DNA from: Arabidopsis thaliana
Lineage: Eukaryota; Streptophyta; Magnoliopsida; Brassicales; Brassicaceae
Assembly (NCBI RefSeq): GCF_000001735.4
Contig: NC_003071.7
Location: 6,255,151-6,319,150 of the forward strand
Direction: 5' to 3'
Length of the DNA stretch: 64,000 nt
The notes below the pieces were generated by a model. It saw only the letters and a program-made list of their open reading frames with translations, was not told the origin of the DNA and ran no database searches. Position numbers and translations under genes: made by a program. Shown piece after piece: positions 34,347 through 44,874 of the stretch (the stretch's first letter is position 1; the number at the start of each line of letters is the position of its first letter).

Positions 34347-37300
34347 TCACATGCCTTTATATTTGAAATATGCATAAAACATAGATCCAGTAAAACCTAG
34401 CGCTTGGCCCATTACGTTTACCTGCATTACATCCATGTAAAATATGTATCATGTGAAGACTCAATAAGAAAGAAAAATTGTCGAGAATAGTTTATTATAT
34501 ACTCACCCAATCAAAGGGAAGTCCAGCAAATATAAGCCAACCTAGTGCAATGGTAAATAGATCCTGCCATGCATATCATTTACGGTTATCAATAATATGA
34601 CATTGCGATTTGAGTATTGTGCAATAACACTATATTCATACAGAGATAAGTGTCGTTTATGTAATTGAACCAAATATCCAAGGTTGTACCGAGAAAACAT
34701 AAACAGTACAAGCTTAGATGTACCTTCAGATTACCACATATTGAATGTGTTAGTGCTGAATTAAGGGTTGTGTTGAGGAACACAGAGTAATTTATCATGA
34801 AAGCCAACATACATGAAAGACATATCACCACCTGCATATATATTTCACATCAATTATTCATCATTTTAAGTTGTGTGTATTGCAAGAAATTTTATTTAGT
34901 TTATAGATACTATGTTTAAACGTCCATGAAATGTTTTATAACTTGTAACTTTAACACCTATCCTACCCTATTTTTATACCTTGTAGTTGTACATATAAAT
35001 CATTGATGATTTGCAAGTACAATTTCTAGAATGTGATGTTGTGATGGCCCCTTCATCGAATTCTATATCGGTATAGTTTTGCATATCGATGAATCTCATT
35101 GTTGTGTTACCTTGAAAGAACAAAATTCTGGGGGAGCCATGAAACTCCTTTCTTTCATTTCTTCAAGACAACTTAAATCCCTTTCTAAGTCAAGTACTGG
35201 ATTATCTTATTCGACTTATAAAATTTCCTCAATGTAGCTCAGACATTATAATAAAACATATACAACTCCCATATAATCCTAGATATTATAATTCTAACTA
35301 AATCTTCCAAGTGAACTAATGTACATCAGAATGTTGATTGACAATTAGTTAGATTAGATTTGTATAAGAGTTGAAGATATTCGATGCGAATTGTATAATG
35401 ATCCTATTAAAAGGTTAACAAACAAAGTAGTAAATGTTACCTGAAAGCCAATAGAGTAGAGATGTGGAAATGATAACATGGCTTCTAGTTCACCTTTTAA
35501 AGATGTCCATAACAACAAAAATGGGATGCAAATTATTCCTGTTATGTGAGAGATGAGATCAGTTTAAACATATTACAAGATTTTTCTCTAATAATTCTGT
35601 AAATGATTTTTTCACCGTTACACCACATTAGTCCAAAGATGTTGAGGCCACTAGATTTCCCTAAGAATATGAAAAAACAAAAATTAATGAAGAATGCAAT
35701 TAAAGTAGAACTTCATGACTAGACTAAGATGTGAGAAATATTACCAATACGTGAAATCAAAGCAAGGTAAGTTGCGGTACATATATTTGCTGTGAATACA
35801 AGTCCATACCCATAACTATCAAACGATAAGTCTCTTATTCCAGCGATTATAGCACCTAATATAATTATTCCCACGCTGAAAAAAATACTTGTATAAACAA
35901 TATATGTAACTAGAATTATACGTATCTAAAATTAGTAGGATCGTTATAAAAGTTAAAATGTGTTAACTTTATAGACATACAAAGCTTAAAAAAATCTATT
36001 TCTAGATCAAACTTTTTCAATTAAAATGTGTCGTGCTTGTCAGCTTCCTTACACAATTAAAGTACATCTTTGGTTAGTCGCCTGATTTACAAAATAAAAT
36101 TATGGTTCTAGAGTAACGAGCTAAAATAATAAGTTTTTTTCGTTGAAATAATGTGTAAAGTCAAATACATAATCTTTAGTTAAATATTAATATTACTAGA
36201 AATTGTAATCGATTATATACTTTTACAATTATAGATAGTATAGCTATAATTAATCCCGTTACTATTATATATTATTAATTTGTTAAAAAAAATTACTAAA
36301 CTAAATATTGAGAGAAAATGGATAAAATTCAAATATTATCGATAAAAATTTACATTTATATGTTACCCTGCTTATTTAGGCGGGCTTTATGAAGTTTATT
36401 ATAAATAATAAATGAATTGTTAAGTTGATTTACCAGCATATCAAACATAATAGCAATTCTAATATTATTGGAAAAGTCTATAATACCTGAAGATGATTAA
36501 AACAGAATGCTTTTGACCAGAAATGAAATATTCCATAATCATCGTAAACAATATAGTAGTTCGTCGTAGCGTTGTGTACATTGGAACATTGATATTACGT
36601 ACGGACTCCATTGTTACTAGCTGTAGTTATATTAAGAAAAAGCAGGAAAAAATGTTATCTATGAGATTAATTGAAAAACAAGAAGGTACATCAAAAAAAA
36701 AAAAAAATCAATGCTTACCATATAAAATAGATATGTGAATGCTAGAGGGATCGTCTGAAACAATCTTTTTGTCGAAACAAGAGTAAACAAATTTTTGTTG
36801 TGCTCGCTCTTTGATTTATCATTATTGAAGGATATGATCTTAAAATATCTCATCACATATAAAATTAAACAAGCAGAAAGCATCTGCAACACAAAGGAAA
36901 TAGTATGAAAAGGAAGCGGTACAAGTTTTTTAGCGGGTAAAACAAGATAAATTATAACATAATAGCTAAAACAGTAATAGAAAACACTGCAAATTTAAAA
37001 TGCTGATTATAACGTTTTGATAACACTTTTGTGATTAGTAAATCAAACTCATTGTTAGTTGTTATAGATGTACAAAATTGAGCAACAAAAGTAAGTTAAT
37101 TACCTGAAGTAGAGTAATGACATTTGCACTTGGAAATCTGTACGAAGAAAGTGCTGCTTTATTGAACATTACTAATAAAACTGCAAGTAATTGGATTTTG
37201 GACTCATTATATATACAATAAATATAAGTATGTGAAATAAAAGATTTCAAGAATTACTAGAAGAATAAAAAATAAAATAAGATTAAGATATATACCAGCA

Positions 37301-37446
37301 GATGCCATGTAAGAGATGGCGGCGAAGACTCCCGTAAAGGACATGGCTGACGAAGAAGGTCTCTCTTTTTTCGTTTCTTCTCCAATTGAAATGTCTTTCG
37401 TCGAAGGATCAACAACAATCGCAACCTTATATTTCTCTGGTGACAT
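34347..37446 (-). CDS. Nucleotide-sugar transporter, GONST/UGNT-like, 10 exons
   Basis: Ten minus-strand exons join in phase to 346 aa: 37296-37446, 37104-37180, 36719-36883, 36487-36620, 35745-35875, 35616-35660, 35441-35538, 34724-34831, 34507-34563, 34347-34421. The drug/metabolite-superfamily fold is clear: VLLVMFNKAALSSYRFPSAN, NINVPMYTTLRRTTILFTM, LGAIIAGIRDLSFDSYGY, SSGLNIFGLMWCNG and NTTLNSALTHSICGNLKDLF. These are signatures of the plant subfamily that carries UDP-sugars or GDP-sugars across Golgi/ER membranes; substrate is not predictable here. It ends FKYKGM. No stop or frameshift was found although the gene lies among TEs, and intron 4 contains a Helitron end. The start is the ATG at 37446; a TTG upstream is not used. 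Confidence 0.85.
36372..36390 (+). mobile_element. Degraded Helitron 3' end in transporter intron 4
   Basis: CCCTGCTTATTTAGGCGGG is an imperfect version of the hairpin at 42067-42084, and the ~55 bases before it align with the same Helitron family in reverse orientation. The terminal CTAG has decayed (TTTATGAAG). Part of the AT-rich intron 35876-36486 is therefore Helitron-derived. Confidence 0.6.
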
Positions 37447-38251
37447 ATTTTCACTCAAGTACTACAACTTTTTTTGTTATCTCTAGATATTATAAAATTT
37501 GTAAGATAAATATATATATATATTACAAATTATATAGAAATACATTTTGGGTATCTTGAAAAAGGATATATGCATATGTAATCGAATGGAAACATCAAAA
37601 AGATGTATCTAGAAACTTTTGATTTGCCATTCCACAATTTGACAATAAGGAAATATATATATATATTTGAACTTTTTGTTTCTATTATATAATTCTTATA
37701 TAAGAATATGTGTATATATATATAATAACTTATTTAAGAAATTTCTTTCTGTAAATAAAGAACTGTATCTTAAAACAAAATAAATAATTAAGAAAAAAGC
37801 TAAGTAATACATGGTTTTAATTTGGTATTATTTAAAACAAGATTTAATTTATAAAAAAAAATTAAGAAGATATCTTTAGGTAGTAAATACAGATTTTAGT
37901 TAGAGAAAAGATTTTTTTTTAACATCCATTGTTTTGCCTTAATACACTAGTTTGTATTTTTAATAAACTAGTTTGTATTTTTAATTAGTTATATCAAACA
38001 TTTTTGATTAAACATTCGTAATACATTTATTGTAACAATTTTAATTAGTTTTATTATCTTACTATATATTTTATATGCTTTTATCAATATTATAATAATT
38101 TTAATTCATTTACGATTTTTAATTTCATATATAATATTTTTGTTTGTATAATTTATTTTTTACCTATGTCAAATCTAGTCGATAAACTTGACACATATCG
38201 ATCACGTTAGTTAGTAATTTTGAAAAACTAAGTTCTATATAATAATGTATT
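37447..38251. other. Transporter upstream DNA and Helitron 5' segment
   Basis: AT-rich upstream DNA with TA-repeats. From about 38163 to 38250 the sequence aligns with the 5' end of the Helitron at 42750-42837 (both carry TGTCAA...GATCGAT...TTGACAC and end in a TATATAATAA-like tip), so a minus-oriented Helitron 5' fragment ends near 38250. Its 3' end was not found. Confidence 0.45.
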
Positions 38252-38520
38252 GAGGACGTGTTGATAGGGATAGTCATAGAACTACAGTAGTAGGTCTAAT
38301 TACTTAGACATTTTGGCTTTAAAGAATGTATTTCCTAATCGATGCCGAAGAGAAGAACTGGCAGAATTACAAGTTTAGTTTTATTACATGTTTGCTTCTT
38401 GTTTGGTACGTTAAGAAAGCTAAAGTTTATTTGAATTTTGGTGTTTTATTCACTACCATCTTCTTTGTTTAAACTTTAAACTAGAGATTTTAATTTCCCT
38501 CCGTTATTTTTTTAAATCTC
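38252..38520 (+). pseudogene. Collapsed copy of the F-box gene flanks
   Basis: 38255-38330 matches the F-box upstream flank 43561-43640 (GAGGACGT...AGGGATAGT...TAGACATTTT). It is then joined to a copy of the F-box 3' end and 3' UTR (38343-38490 versus 44838-44985, sharing ATGCCGAAGAGAAGAAC and the AATTACAAGTTTAGTTTTAT stretch with the TAG stop). The F-box body between is deleted. Confidence 0.75.
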
Positions 38521-38738
38521 TTTTTGTAAATACACTGTTTGGTAAAAGAGTTTCAAAGATACAGAGGCGAACAAAAACGCCGGCATCGAGGGGCCATAAA
38601 TCTCTCTCAGGCACGTTCATTATTCACGTGGTATCTAATTACACGTGCTTGACAGTGAGTCATAGTACAGAAGAACACTAACCACACACAAGCAGAGAAC
38701 ATCTCTCTCTTCATGCCAACAATCTCCATGGTTGGCTT
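38521..38738 (-). pseudogene. Remnant of a VSR gene 3' end
   Basis: 38535-38640 matches the VSR4 3' UTR and last-exon end (45595-45755), including the GGCACGTTCAT that covers its stop codon. After an internal deletion, 38670-38735 matches VSR4 exon 8 and its splice donor (46640-46715: CACTAACCACACA...TCTCTCTTCATGCCAACAA). No coding potential remains. Confidence 0.75.
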
Positions 38739-38804
38739 GAATAATGAAGGATACGATATTAAAATATCTCATAACATGCAAAATTAGACAAGGAGAAAGC
38801 AACT
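38739..38804 (-). pseudogene. Duplicated transporter exon-3 fragment, left part
   Basis: GAAGGATACGATATTAAAAT and the following bases match transporter exon 3 (36826-36889) with scattered substitutions. The fragment stops at the insertion site of the short LTR element and resumes on the other side, at 40776. It is directly joined on its left to VSR exon-8 sequence. Confidence 0.75.
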
Positions 38805-38978
38805 TAATAGGAAAGAGATGGGCCACGAGCCATATAATATTGTGATGGGCTTAAAGTAGATTTAGCTTTGTGAGATTAAGATTAATGTACCCTAAATCCT
38901 ATATATATATATATGTAGCCACAAAGATAAATAACACAATAACACAGAATTTTCAGTATCTAAACTTAAATTCTGACA
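38805..38978 (+). repeat. Left LTR of the short LTR element
   Basis: Starts TAATAGG (TG changed to TA) and ends TCTGACA. It contains a (TA)n run at 38899-38913. Nearly identical to 40592-40775. Confidence 0.85.
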
Positions 38979-39951
38979 TGGTATCAGAGCTTTAGGTTTT
39001 TTAGGTTTACAAGTTTTAAGGTTTTTGTTTTGATTCCACTAATATGAAAAAAAAAAAAATTGTTTTTAGTTTTTAAGTTTTGTTAGTCGTTAGGGTTTGT
39101 TGTTGGGTTTTGTTCTTGTTAATCTTTGGGAGTTTATTTCGGGTTTCCCTTTTGATGTTTAAGATTTGTTTTTTTTTTTCGAGTCTTTGTTTCAAGTTTG
39201 TAAGATTTCCTTTGGTGAGAGAAAGAGTGTTGTTAAGATTAGGGTTTTGATTATTATTATTATTTTTATTTTTTTTGGAAGAGTGGTGTTTAGATCTGCT
39301 TTACGGCGGTTGATCTAGGTGTTTTAGGGTTTTTTGGTTTAGTATGAGTCAGTTCGTTTTTGTCTTGTGTCGGGTCTCAGATTCGGGTTGTTGTTGGTGG
39401 TTTCTTCAGATCTGTTGCTTTGTTTGGTTTTAAGAGCTGTTTGGGAAGACAGCCGGTCGTTGTCGAGCTCAACTGGTTGTTGCGCTCAGATGTTCGAGTT
39501 CGTGGTTGGTTGGGGCTTCGCAACCAGATTGCTTCTCCGTTTGGTTCGTTTGAGAGTACCTGAGAGGACTCTATTTCTGGTGTTTCCACAACTCGTCGTG
39601 AGTTGTCCGGTTTTTTGGTGTTAGAAAGTTTCGACTCTGAAACAGCAAGTCGATGTTGAAGAAAGGCGTTGATTTCAACAAGAGTCTGTATTTTGTATCA
39701 GGAGTTTGTGGCGTGCTATCGAAACAAGTAGCTAACGAGGCACGTTGTTGCAGTAGTCGTGGGAGGCCATCGGTCGTGTGGTCAACATTTCGACTATTGC
39801 GTGGTTAGTCATCGACGAAGCAGTGGAATGCGCTTCAAAGAAGACATCATATGGGTTGTCATATGAGGTTAGTTTGTTTCCCTCAGCAAGTTGGGTGTTT
39901 TTGATATACACACTCCAACTTGAGGGAGGGTAATATGGTACGGTCATCAGA

Positions 39952-40315
39952 GCAGCGAAATGCGCTCAGACCGTTGTTCAAGTTATCAGAGCTGCGGAAT
40001 GCGCTCAAGTCATTGTTTAGGTTACGGAGCTGCTGAAGGTGCTTTGACCATTGTTTAGGTCACAGAGCTGCTGAAGGCGCTCAGACCATTGTTGAGGTCA
40101 CAGAGCCGCTGAACGCGCTCAGGCCATTGTTTTATCAGAGCTGTGGAATGCGCTCAAGAGGTTGTTAAGGTCATCAGAGCTGCAGAATGCGCTCAGGCCA
40201 TTGTTTAGGTCAAGGAGCTACTGAAGGCACTCAGACCATTGTTGAATTCATCAAAGCTGCGGAATGCGCTTAGACGTGTGTGAAGATCAAAGAGCTGCGG
40301 AAAGCGCTCAAGTTT
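39952..40315 (+). repeat. Degenerate ~39-bp tandem repeats inside the LTR element
   Basis: About nine to ten copies of a unit resembling TCACAGAGCTGCTGAAGGCG followed by CTCAGACCATTGTTGAGG. They differ at many positions. A related but spaced version recurs at 40420-40500 and 41145-41230. A length near 39 bases, divisible by three, could mean an origin in coding sequence, but no long frame is kept. Confidence 0.7.
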
Positions 40316-40591
40316 CACATAATTTTTTGTTTTCCTCCGCAAGTTGGGTGTTCTTGATAGACACACTCCAACTTGAGGGTGGGGGTGGGGGGAGGTAATA
40401 TGGTAGACGAGGTCAATCTTGGAGCTGCTGAAGGCGCTCAGGATGTTGTGAAGATCAAAGAGTTGCGAAAAGCGCTCAAGTCGTTGTTGAGGATCAAAGC
40501 AGAAGGCGCTTCAAGTTCTGATTTTTTTTTGTTTTCTGGCAAGTTGGGTGTTCTTGATAGATACACTCCAACTTGAGGAAGGGGGGGGGGA

Positions 40592-40775
40592 TGATAGGAA
40601 AGAGATGTGCCATGGGCCATATAATATTGTGATGGGCTTAAACTAGGTTTAGCTTTATGAGATTAGGATTAATGTACCCTAAATCCTATATATATATATA
40701 TATATATGTGTGTAGCCACAAAGATGAATAATACAATAACACAAAATTTCCAGTATCTAAACCTAAATTCTGACA
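40592..40775 (+). repeat. Right LTR of the short LTR element
   Basis: Starts TGATAGGAAAG, ends TCTGACA next to the CAACT target duplication. The TA run is expanded relative to the left LTR. Confidence 0.85.
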
Positions 40776-41320
40776 CAACTGTAACACACAAAAAAAATGT
40801 ATGAAAAGTTGTACAAGTTCTTTAACGCATAAAATCGACGGAAAATGATAATACAATACGTAAGGAAAGTCCTGCTTTATTAAACATGACTAATAGTAGG
40901 TATGACCAAAAACTATTGGTAACTGTATTTTGGACCGTAACCGTATTAAACGATTAGTAACCGTTAACCGTGAAAATAGATTAGTTACTACCCTAACCGT
41001 TAATTAACCGTAATCGAATCAAAATTATTGGTTTAACCGCGTAGTTTTTTTGTCATAGTAAAATTATAGTTAATTAAAATCTTTAAAAAAAAAATCATAA
41101 CTGTGTATAATTCAAAACAAAATATGGTAGACGAGGTCAATCTTGGAGCTGCTGAAGGCGCTCAGGATGTTGTGAAGATCAAAGAGTTGCGAAAAGCGCT
41201 CAACTCGTTGTTGAGGATCAAAGCAGAAGGCGCTTCAAATTCTTTTTTTTTTTTTTTTCTGGCAAGTTGGGTGTTGTTGATAGATACACTCCAACTTGAG
41301 GGGGCGGGAGGGGGGGGGGA

Positions 41321-41413
41321 TAATAGGAAAGAGATGGGCCATGGGCCATATAATATTGTGATGGGCTTAAACTAGGTTTAGCTTTATGAGATTAGGATTA
41401 ATGTACCCTAAAT

Positions 41414-41467
<54 letters not shown>

Positions 41468-41528
41468 GCCACAAAGATGAATAACACAATAACACAAAAT
41501 TTCTAGTATCTAAACCTAAATTCTGACA
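41321..41528 (+). repeat. Third LTR copy, created by tandem duplication
   Basis: Matches the LTR at 40592-40775 and is followed by the same CAACTGTAAC flank, so it arose by duplication rather than new insertion. It contains a (TA)n microsatellite at about 41418-41464. Confidence 0.8.
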
Positions 41529-41649
41529 CAACTGTAACACACAAAAAAAATGTATGAAAAGTTGTACAAGTTCTTTAACGGATAAAATCGACGGAAAATG
41601 ATAATACAATACTTAAGGAAAGTCCTGCTTTATTAAACATGACTAATAG
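41529..41649 (-). pseudogene. Duplicated transporter relic (exon 3/2 region)
   Basis: The segment with TGTATGAAAAGTTGTACAAG and TCCTGCTTTATTAAACATGA matches transporter intron 2 (36903-36925) and exon 2 (37150-37172) with deletions. A second copy is at 40776-40926. It is interrupted by the hAT element and continues at 43263. Confidence 0.65.
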
Positions 41650-43254
41650 TAGGTATGACCAAAAACTATCGGTAACCGTATTTTGGACCGTAACCGTATT
41701 AAACGATTAGTAACCGTTAACCGTGAAAATAGATTAGTTACTACCCTAACCGTTAATTAACCGTAATCGTATCAAAATTGTTGGTTTTACCGTGTAGTTT
41801 TTTTGTCATATTAAAATTATAGTTAAAACCTTTTAAAAAAATCGTAACTGTGTATAATTCAAAACAAAATATCGAATTTTTGGATAAAATAATATAATTT
41901 TTTTGGTTACTTGACTTTTCTAATTACATAATTATTTCTTTAAAAATAATACATTAAATCGTTTAATGTGCCCACTATTAGATTTATTCATTCTGCTACT
42001 CTCTTTCCATAAACTAAATCAATAAGTAGTTTATATAATTATTATTTATACTCTTACTAGATAAGGCCCGCCTAAATAGGCGGGTGTAAGATGGAAATGT
42101 AATTTTTATTGATAATATTTAAATTTTGAATAGTAAAATAATAATCGATACATTGTTCTTGATATATAATTTTGAATAGTAAAATAGTAGTCTTATGCAT
42201 TTTATTTTGTTATACCCATTCAATCTTATTGATGATATTTGAAGTATAAATAGTAACCTACACACTTTTTCTTTATTATAATTTAGTATTTAGAAGAAAA
42301 AATAAATTTTTATCTTATACATTCAATTTTGTAATACAATTTAACTATCTATTTCATAAAAAACTCGATTTTAATTCTACACACTTCATCTTACTTGATA
42401 ATGATTTCATGTCAAAATAGTATATATATATGAGATCAAATCTATATCTTAGTTAATATTAAAAATTATTAACAATTAACAAAACATAATTCATAATAAT
42501 AAAACATTTGTTAATACCATATATATTAAAAATTTGACCAATAACATATATAATTTTTTTTTTTTTGTTAATTTTCCTTTTGGTTAAGAAAAATAAAATG
42601 TAATATTTTTTAGATATAGACATATGAATTAGTATATGTTAATAATGATTTATTTTTTAGTTTTCTATTTCTTTAAGAAGAAAAAAGTTAATTGATTTCT
42701 TTTTAAGTGTTTCTATTTCTTTAAGAAGAAAAAAGTTAATTATTTTCTTACACATGTCAACATCTGATCGATAGATTTGACACGTGGCATAATCCTATGA
42801 ATTAGTAACTTTGAAAACCATATTTTATATAATAAGATAGTTGTTTCTTAATGCTCACAACATTATTTCTTTATTATTTTTTTTGTTTGGATAACTCAAT
42901 TATTATAATAATGATCATTAATTTAATTATTCGTTGGTTTATTTGAAAAAAACAAATAGCTGATTTAATATAAATATTTAAAACACATAATCATGTAAAA
43001 TAAATATTATCTATAATATCATAATTTATTTATTTTATTATAAAGGTTAAGAAAATATAATGTTTTAACTTATATATTAACTCTATTATAGTTATCAAAT
43101 AACTGTAAATGTATTTAACCGTAACTGTTTTAACTGCATATATAACGGTTAAGATTACGATTAAAGAAAATTATAACCGTAACCTGTGGTTAATAAACCG
43201 TAACCGGTGGTTAATAAACCGTAACCGTAATAACCGTAATCATAGTCATGCCTA
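41650..43254. mobile_element. hAT-type DNA transposon remnant
   Basis: The ends are imperfect inverted repeats: TAGGTATGAC at 41650 and GTCATGCCTA ending at 43254. A perfect 8-bp target duplication ACTAATAG lies at 41642-41649 and 43255-43262, diagnostic of hAT-superfamily insertion. The subterminal regions are packed with AACCGT/ACGGTT repeats (41680-41765, 43100-43235). No transposase is seen; a Helitron occupies 42057-42837. Non-autonomous. Confidence 0.85.
42057..42837 (-). mobile_element. Complete non-autonomous Helitron nested in hAT
   Basis: On the minus strand it begins TCTTATTATATA (42837) and ends with a 7-bp stem hairpin CCCGCCT/AGGCGGG (42067-42084) and CTAG at 42060-42057, inserted between A (42056) and T (42838) of the host. 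That is the full Helitron signature in 781 bp. It encodes no Rep/helicase. Confidence 0.85.
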
Positions 43255-43262
43255 ACTAATAG

Positions 43263-43785
43263 AATTCCAAGTAACTGGATTTAGAACTTATAATCTATGC
43301 AACAAAATATCATCTATACATTAAAAGAGAGTTTTGATGCTTATCTCTCAAATCTATTGTTTTCATATTTTATTATTTTTCATTTTTAATTATTATAAAA
43401 GAAAACAAAAACTATTTGAATATCTTAATTAGGAGATTTATCTTGAAAAAAAATCGAAATGGTATAGAAAACAAAAATAATAATATAATTCTTGGTTTTC
43501 CTTAGTATTATTCAAAATATTGATAACGTACGTGTAAAAATTAATGAAATTGGAAATAGAGGACGTCTTGTACAATAGGGATAGTACGTGTCTAATGATC
43601 ACCTAGACATTTTTGCGTAGATGAATTTATTTTTGTTTGTTCATTATATCCACTGACATATGATATAATACTACTTAACAAATTAAATGTTGGTTTTTAC
43701 TCCTTTTAATATATGAGAGAAGAAACTAAGCAAAACCCTAATTCAGGAGAAACAGATAGCGCACCTGAGAAAAAAAGGTAAAGAG
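43263..43785. other. Transporter relic tail and F-box upstream DNA
   Basis: 43263-43320 (AATTCCAAGTAACTGGATTT...) matches the exon-2/intron-1 region of the transporter (37179-37215). From about 43560 the sequence is the F-box 5' flank, which has a collapsed copy at 38255. No gene lies between. Confidence 0.5.
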
Positions 43786-44874
43786 ATGGCGCATCTGAAA
43801 AACCTTCCATGGGAGTTGATTGAAGAGATACTCTCTCGTGTCCCACCTAAATCTCTCGTTCGCTTCAGAACCGTATCGAAACAATGGAACGCTCTTTTCG
43901 ACGACAAGACGTTCATCAACAACCACAAGATGACGTTTCGTTTTATCTTAGCAACCAAATCCAAGATTTATTCGGTAAGCATCGATCCCGTGATAGTGGT
44001 ACGTGAGTTACCCTTAGGTATTCCAGGTTTAGAATCTTTGGAACTTAATAACTTGGTTGATTGCAATGAGTTGTTGGTATGTGTTAAGAACAATGGTGCG
44101 GTTGTTTGGAACCCTTGGTTGGGACAGAGTAGATGGATCCAGCCGAGTTTAAACCATTCTCCTATGGTATTCGACGGCATTGTATACGACAATAAGAAGT
44201 ACAAGATGGTTGCTTTTTCTGGCTTGTGGAAAATCTATGACTTTTCCTCCGATGTGTGGATAGACCACAAGTCAAAATCTACTAATAGTAACACAAACGT
44301 GATTAATGTTCAAACTGCTGTATGCTTGAATGGAAATTTGTATTGGGTTTGTTTTCGTGAAAAGACTGATCCCTTGTGCTACCACATTCATAAATTCGGT
44401 TTCTCGAACAGCATATGGGTGAGATTTTGTAACCTACCTTTTGGGAGAAACCATGATGGGGATGCTCTTGTCCTTGGTGTCTTTAGAGGAGATCGGTTTT
44501 CGTTGCTAAAGCAATGCATGGTGACAAAGAAGATTGAGGTTTTTGTGACCGAGAACAAGATTAACCATGAGAATGGTGATGACGTGGTTTGGAAGAATTT
44601 CATGACTTTTTCAAGTCCTAACTTGCCTGATTTAGTAGAGACGGTAAAATTCTCTAATCCAAGTTACTTCATCGAAGGTAAAAGGCTTGTGGTGTGCTCT
44701 CGTGACAACACTGGTCACGCTTGGATCTATATACTGGGGGATAGTAAGTTGATCAGTAAAACTCGTATAGAGTGTGTGGTTGATCCTTGGCCTTTGCACT
44801 GTACCTTTGTTCCCAGTTTGGTACCGGTTCCTGCTCCATGCCGAAGAGAAGAACAAGCAGAATTACAAGTTTAG
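43786..44874 (+). CDS. F-box protein with F-box-associated (FBA) domain
   Basis: A single-exon gene of 362 aa. The F-box covers residues about 3-45 (LKNLPWELIEEILSRVPPKS, then LVRFRTVSKQWNALF), which recruits SKP1-like ASK proteins to SCF ubiquitin ligases. The FBA type-1 region follows (VVWNPWLGQSRWI, YKMVAFSG, WIDHKSKSTN, VCLNGNLYWVCFREK, WVRFCNLPFG, KIEVFVTENK). The substrate is unknown; this is one of the large, fast-evolving Arabidopsis F-box clans. Start chosen at ATGGCGCATCTG because the F-box begins at once. Its flanks have a collapsed copy 5.5 kb upstream. I recall the locus as At2g14710. Confidence 0.9.
   Translation: MAHLKNLPWELIEEILSRVPPKSLVRFRTVSKQWNALFDDKTFINNHKMTFRFILATKSKIYSVSIDPVIVVRELPLGIPGLESLELNNLVDCNELLVCVKNNGAVVWNPWLGQSRWIQPSLNHSPMVFDGIVYDNKKYKMVAFSGLWKIYDFSSDVWIDHKSKSTNSNTNVINVQTAVCLNGNLYWVCFREKTDPLCYHIHKFGFSNSIWVRFCNLPFGRNHDGDALVLGVFRGDRFSLLKQCMVTKKIEVFVTENKINHENGDDVVWKNFMTFSSPNLPDLVETVKFSNPSYFIEGKRLVVCSRDNTGHAWIYILGDSKLISKTRIECVVDPWPLHCTFVPSLVPVPAPCRREEQAELQV

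Larger units (their letters stand above)
38805..40775 (+). mobile_element. Short non-autonomous LTR element (TRIM/LARD-like)
   Basis: LTRs at 38805-38978 (174 bp) and 40592-40775 (184 bp, longer TA run) flank 1.6 kb of internal DNA. The PBS TGGTATCAGAGC (38979-38990) touches the left LTR, and a G-rich polypurine tract (about 40575-40591) precedes the right one. A perfect 5-bp target duplication CAACT lies at 38800-38804 and 40776-40780. No gag or pol is recognisable; the interior has minisatellite-like repeats. The CAACTTGAGG-G-rich tract is the kind seen before copia 3' LTRs, so a Ty1/copia-derived origin is my guess. Confidence 0.85.
40397..41870 (+). repeat. Tandem duplication of LTR, transporter relic and hAT end
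   Basis: Two direct copies, 40397-41120 and 41121-41870, each run from AATATGGTAGACGAGGTCAA through a polypurine tract, a full LTR, transporter-relic DNA and the left end of a hAT element to TTCAAAACAAAAT. Copy 2 is longer mainly through a bigger TA run. The junction shares an AATAT microhomology. It produced an extra LTR (41321-41528) and a second, truncated hAT end. Confidence 0.85.

Noticed and set aside
39360..39624. Overlapping 67-85-aa frames on both strands
   Set aside because: Located in the leader of the LTR element just after the PBS; no domain.
40373..41375. Frames of 67 and 90 aa sharing MVDEVNLGAAEGAQDVVKIK
   Set aside because: They are the two copies of the tandem duplication within a non-coding LTR element interior; they end in G-rich polypurine tract. 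The shared start looks protein-like but is too short to call.
41415..41609. 64-aa minus frame with Tyr-Ile repeats
   Set aside because: Translation of a (TA)n microsatellite inside an LTR copy.
38252..43262. A new multi-gene system hidden in the repeat-rich block
   Set aside because: Every sizeable segment traces to a neighbour gene or a TE with definable ends, so it is a duplication scar rather than a functional locus.
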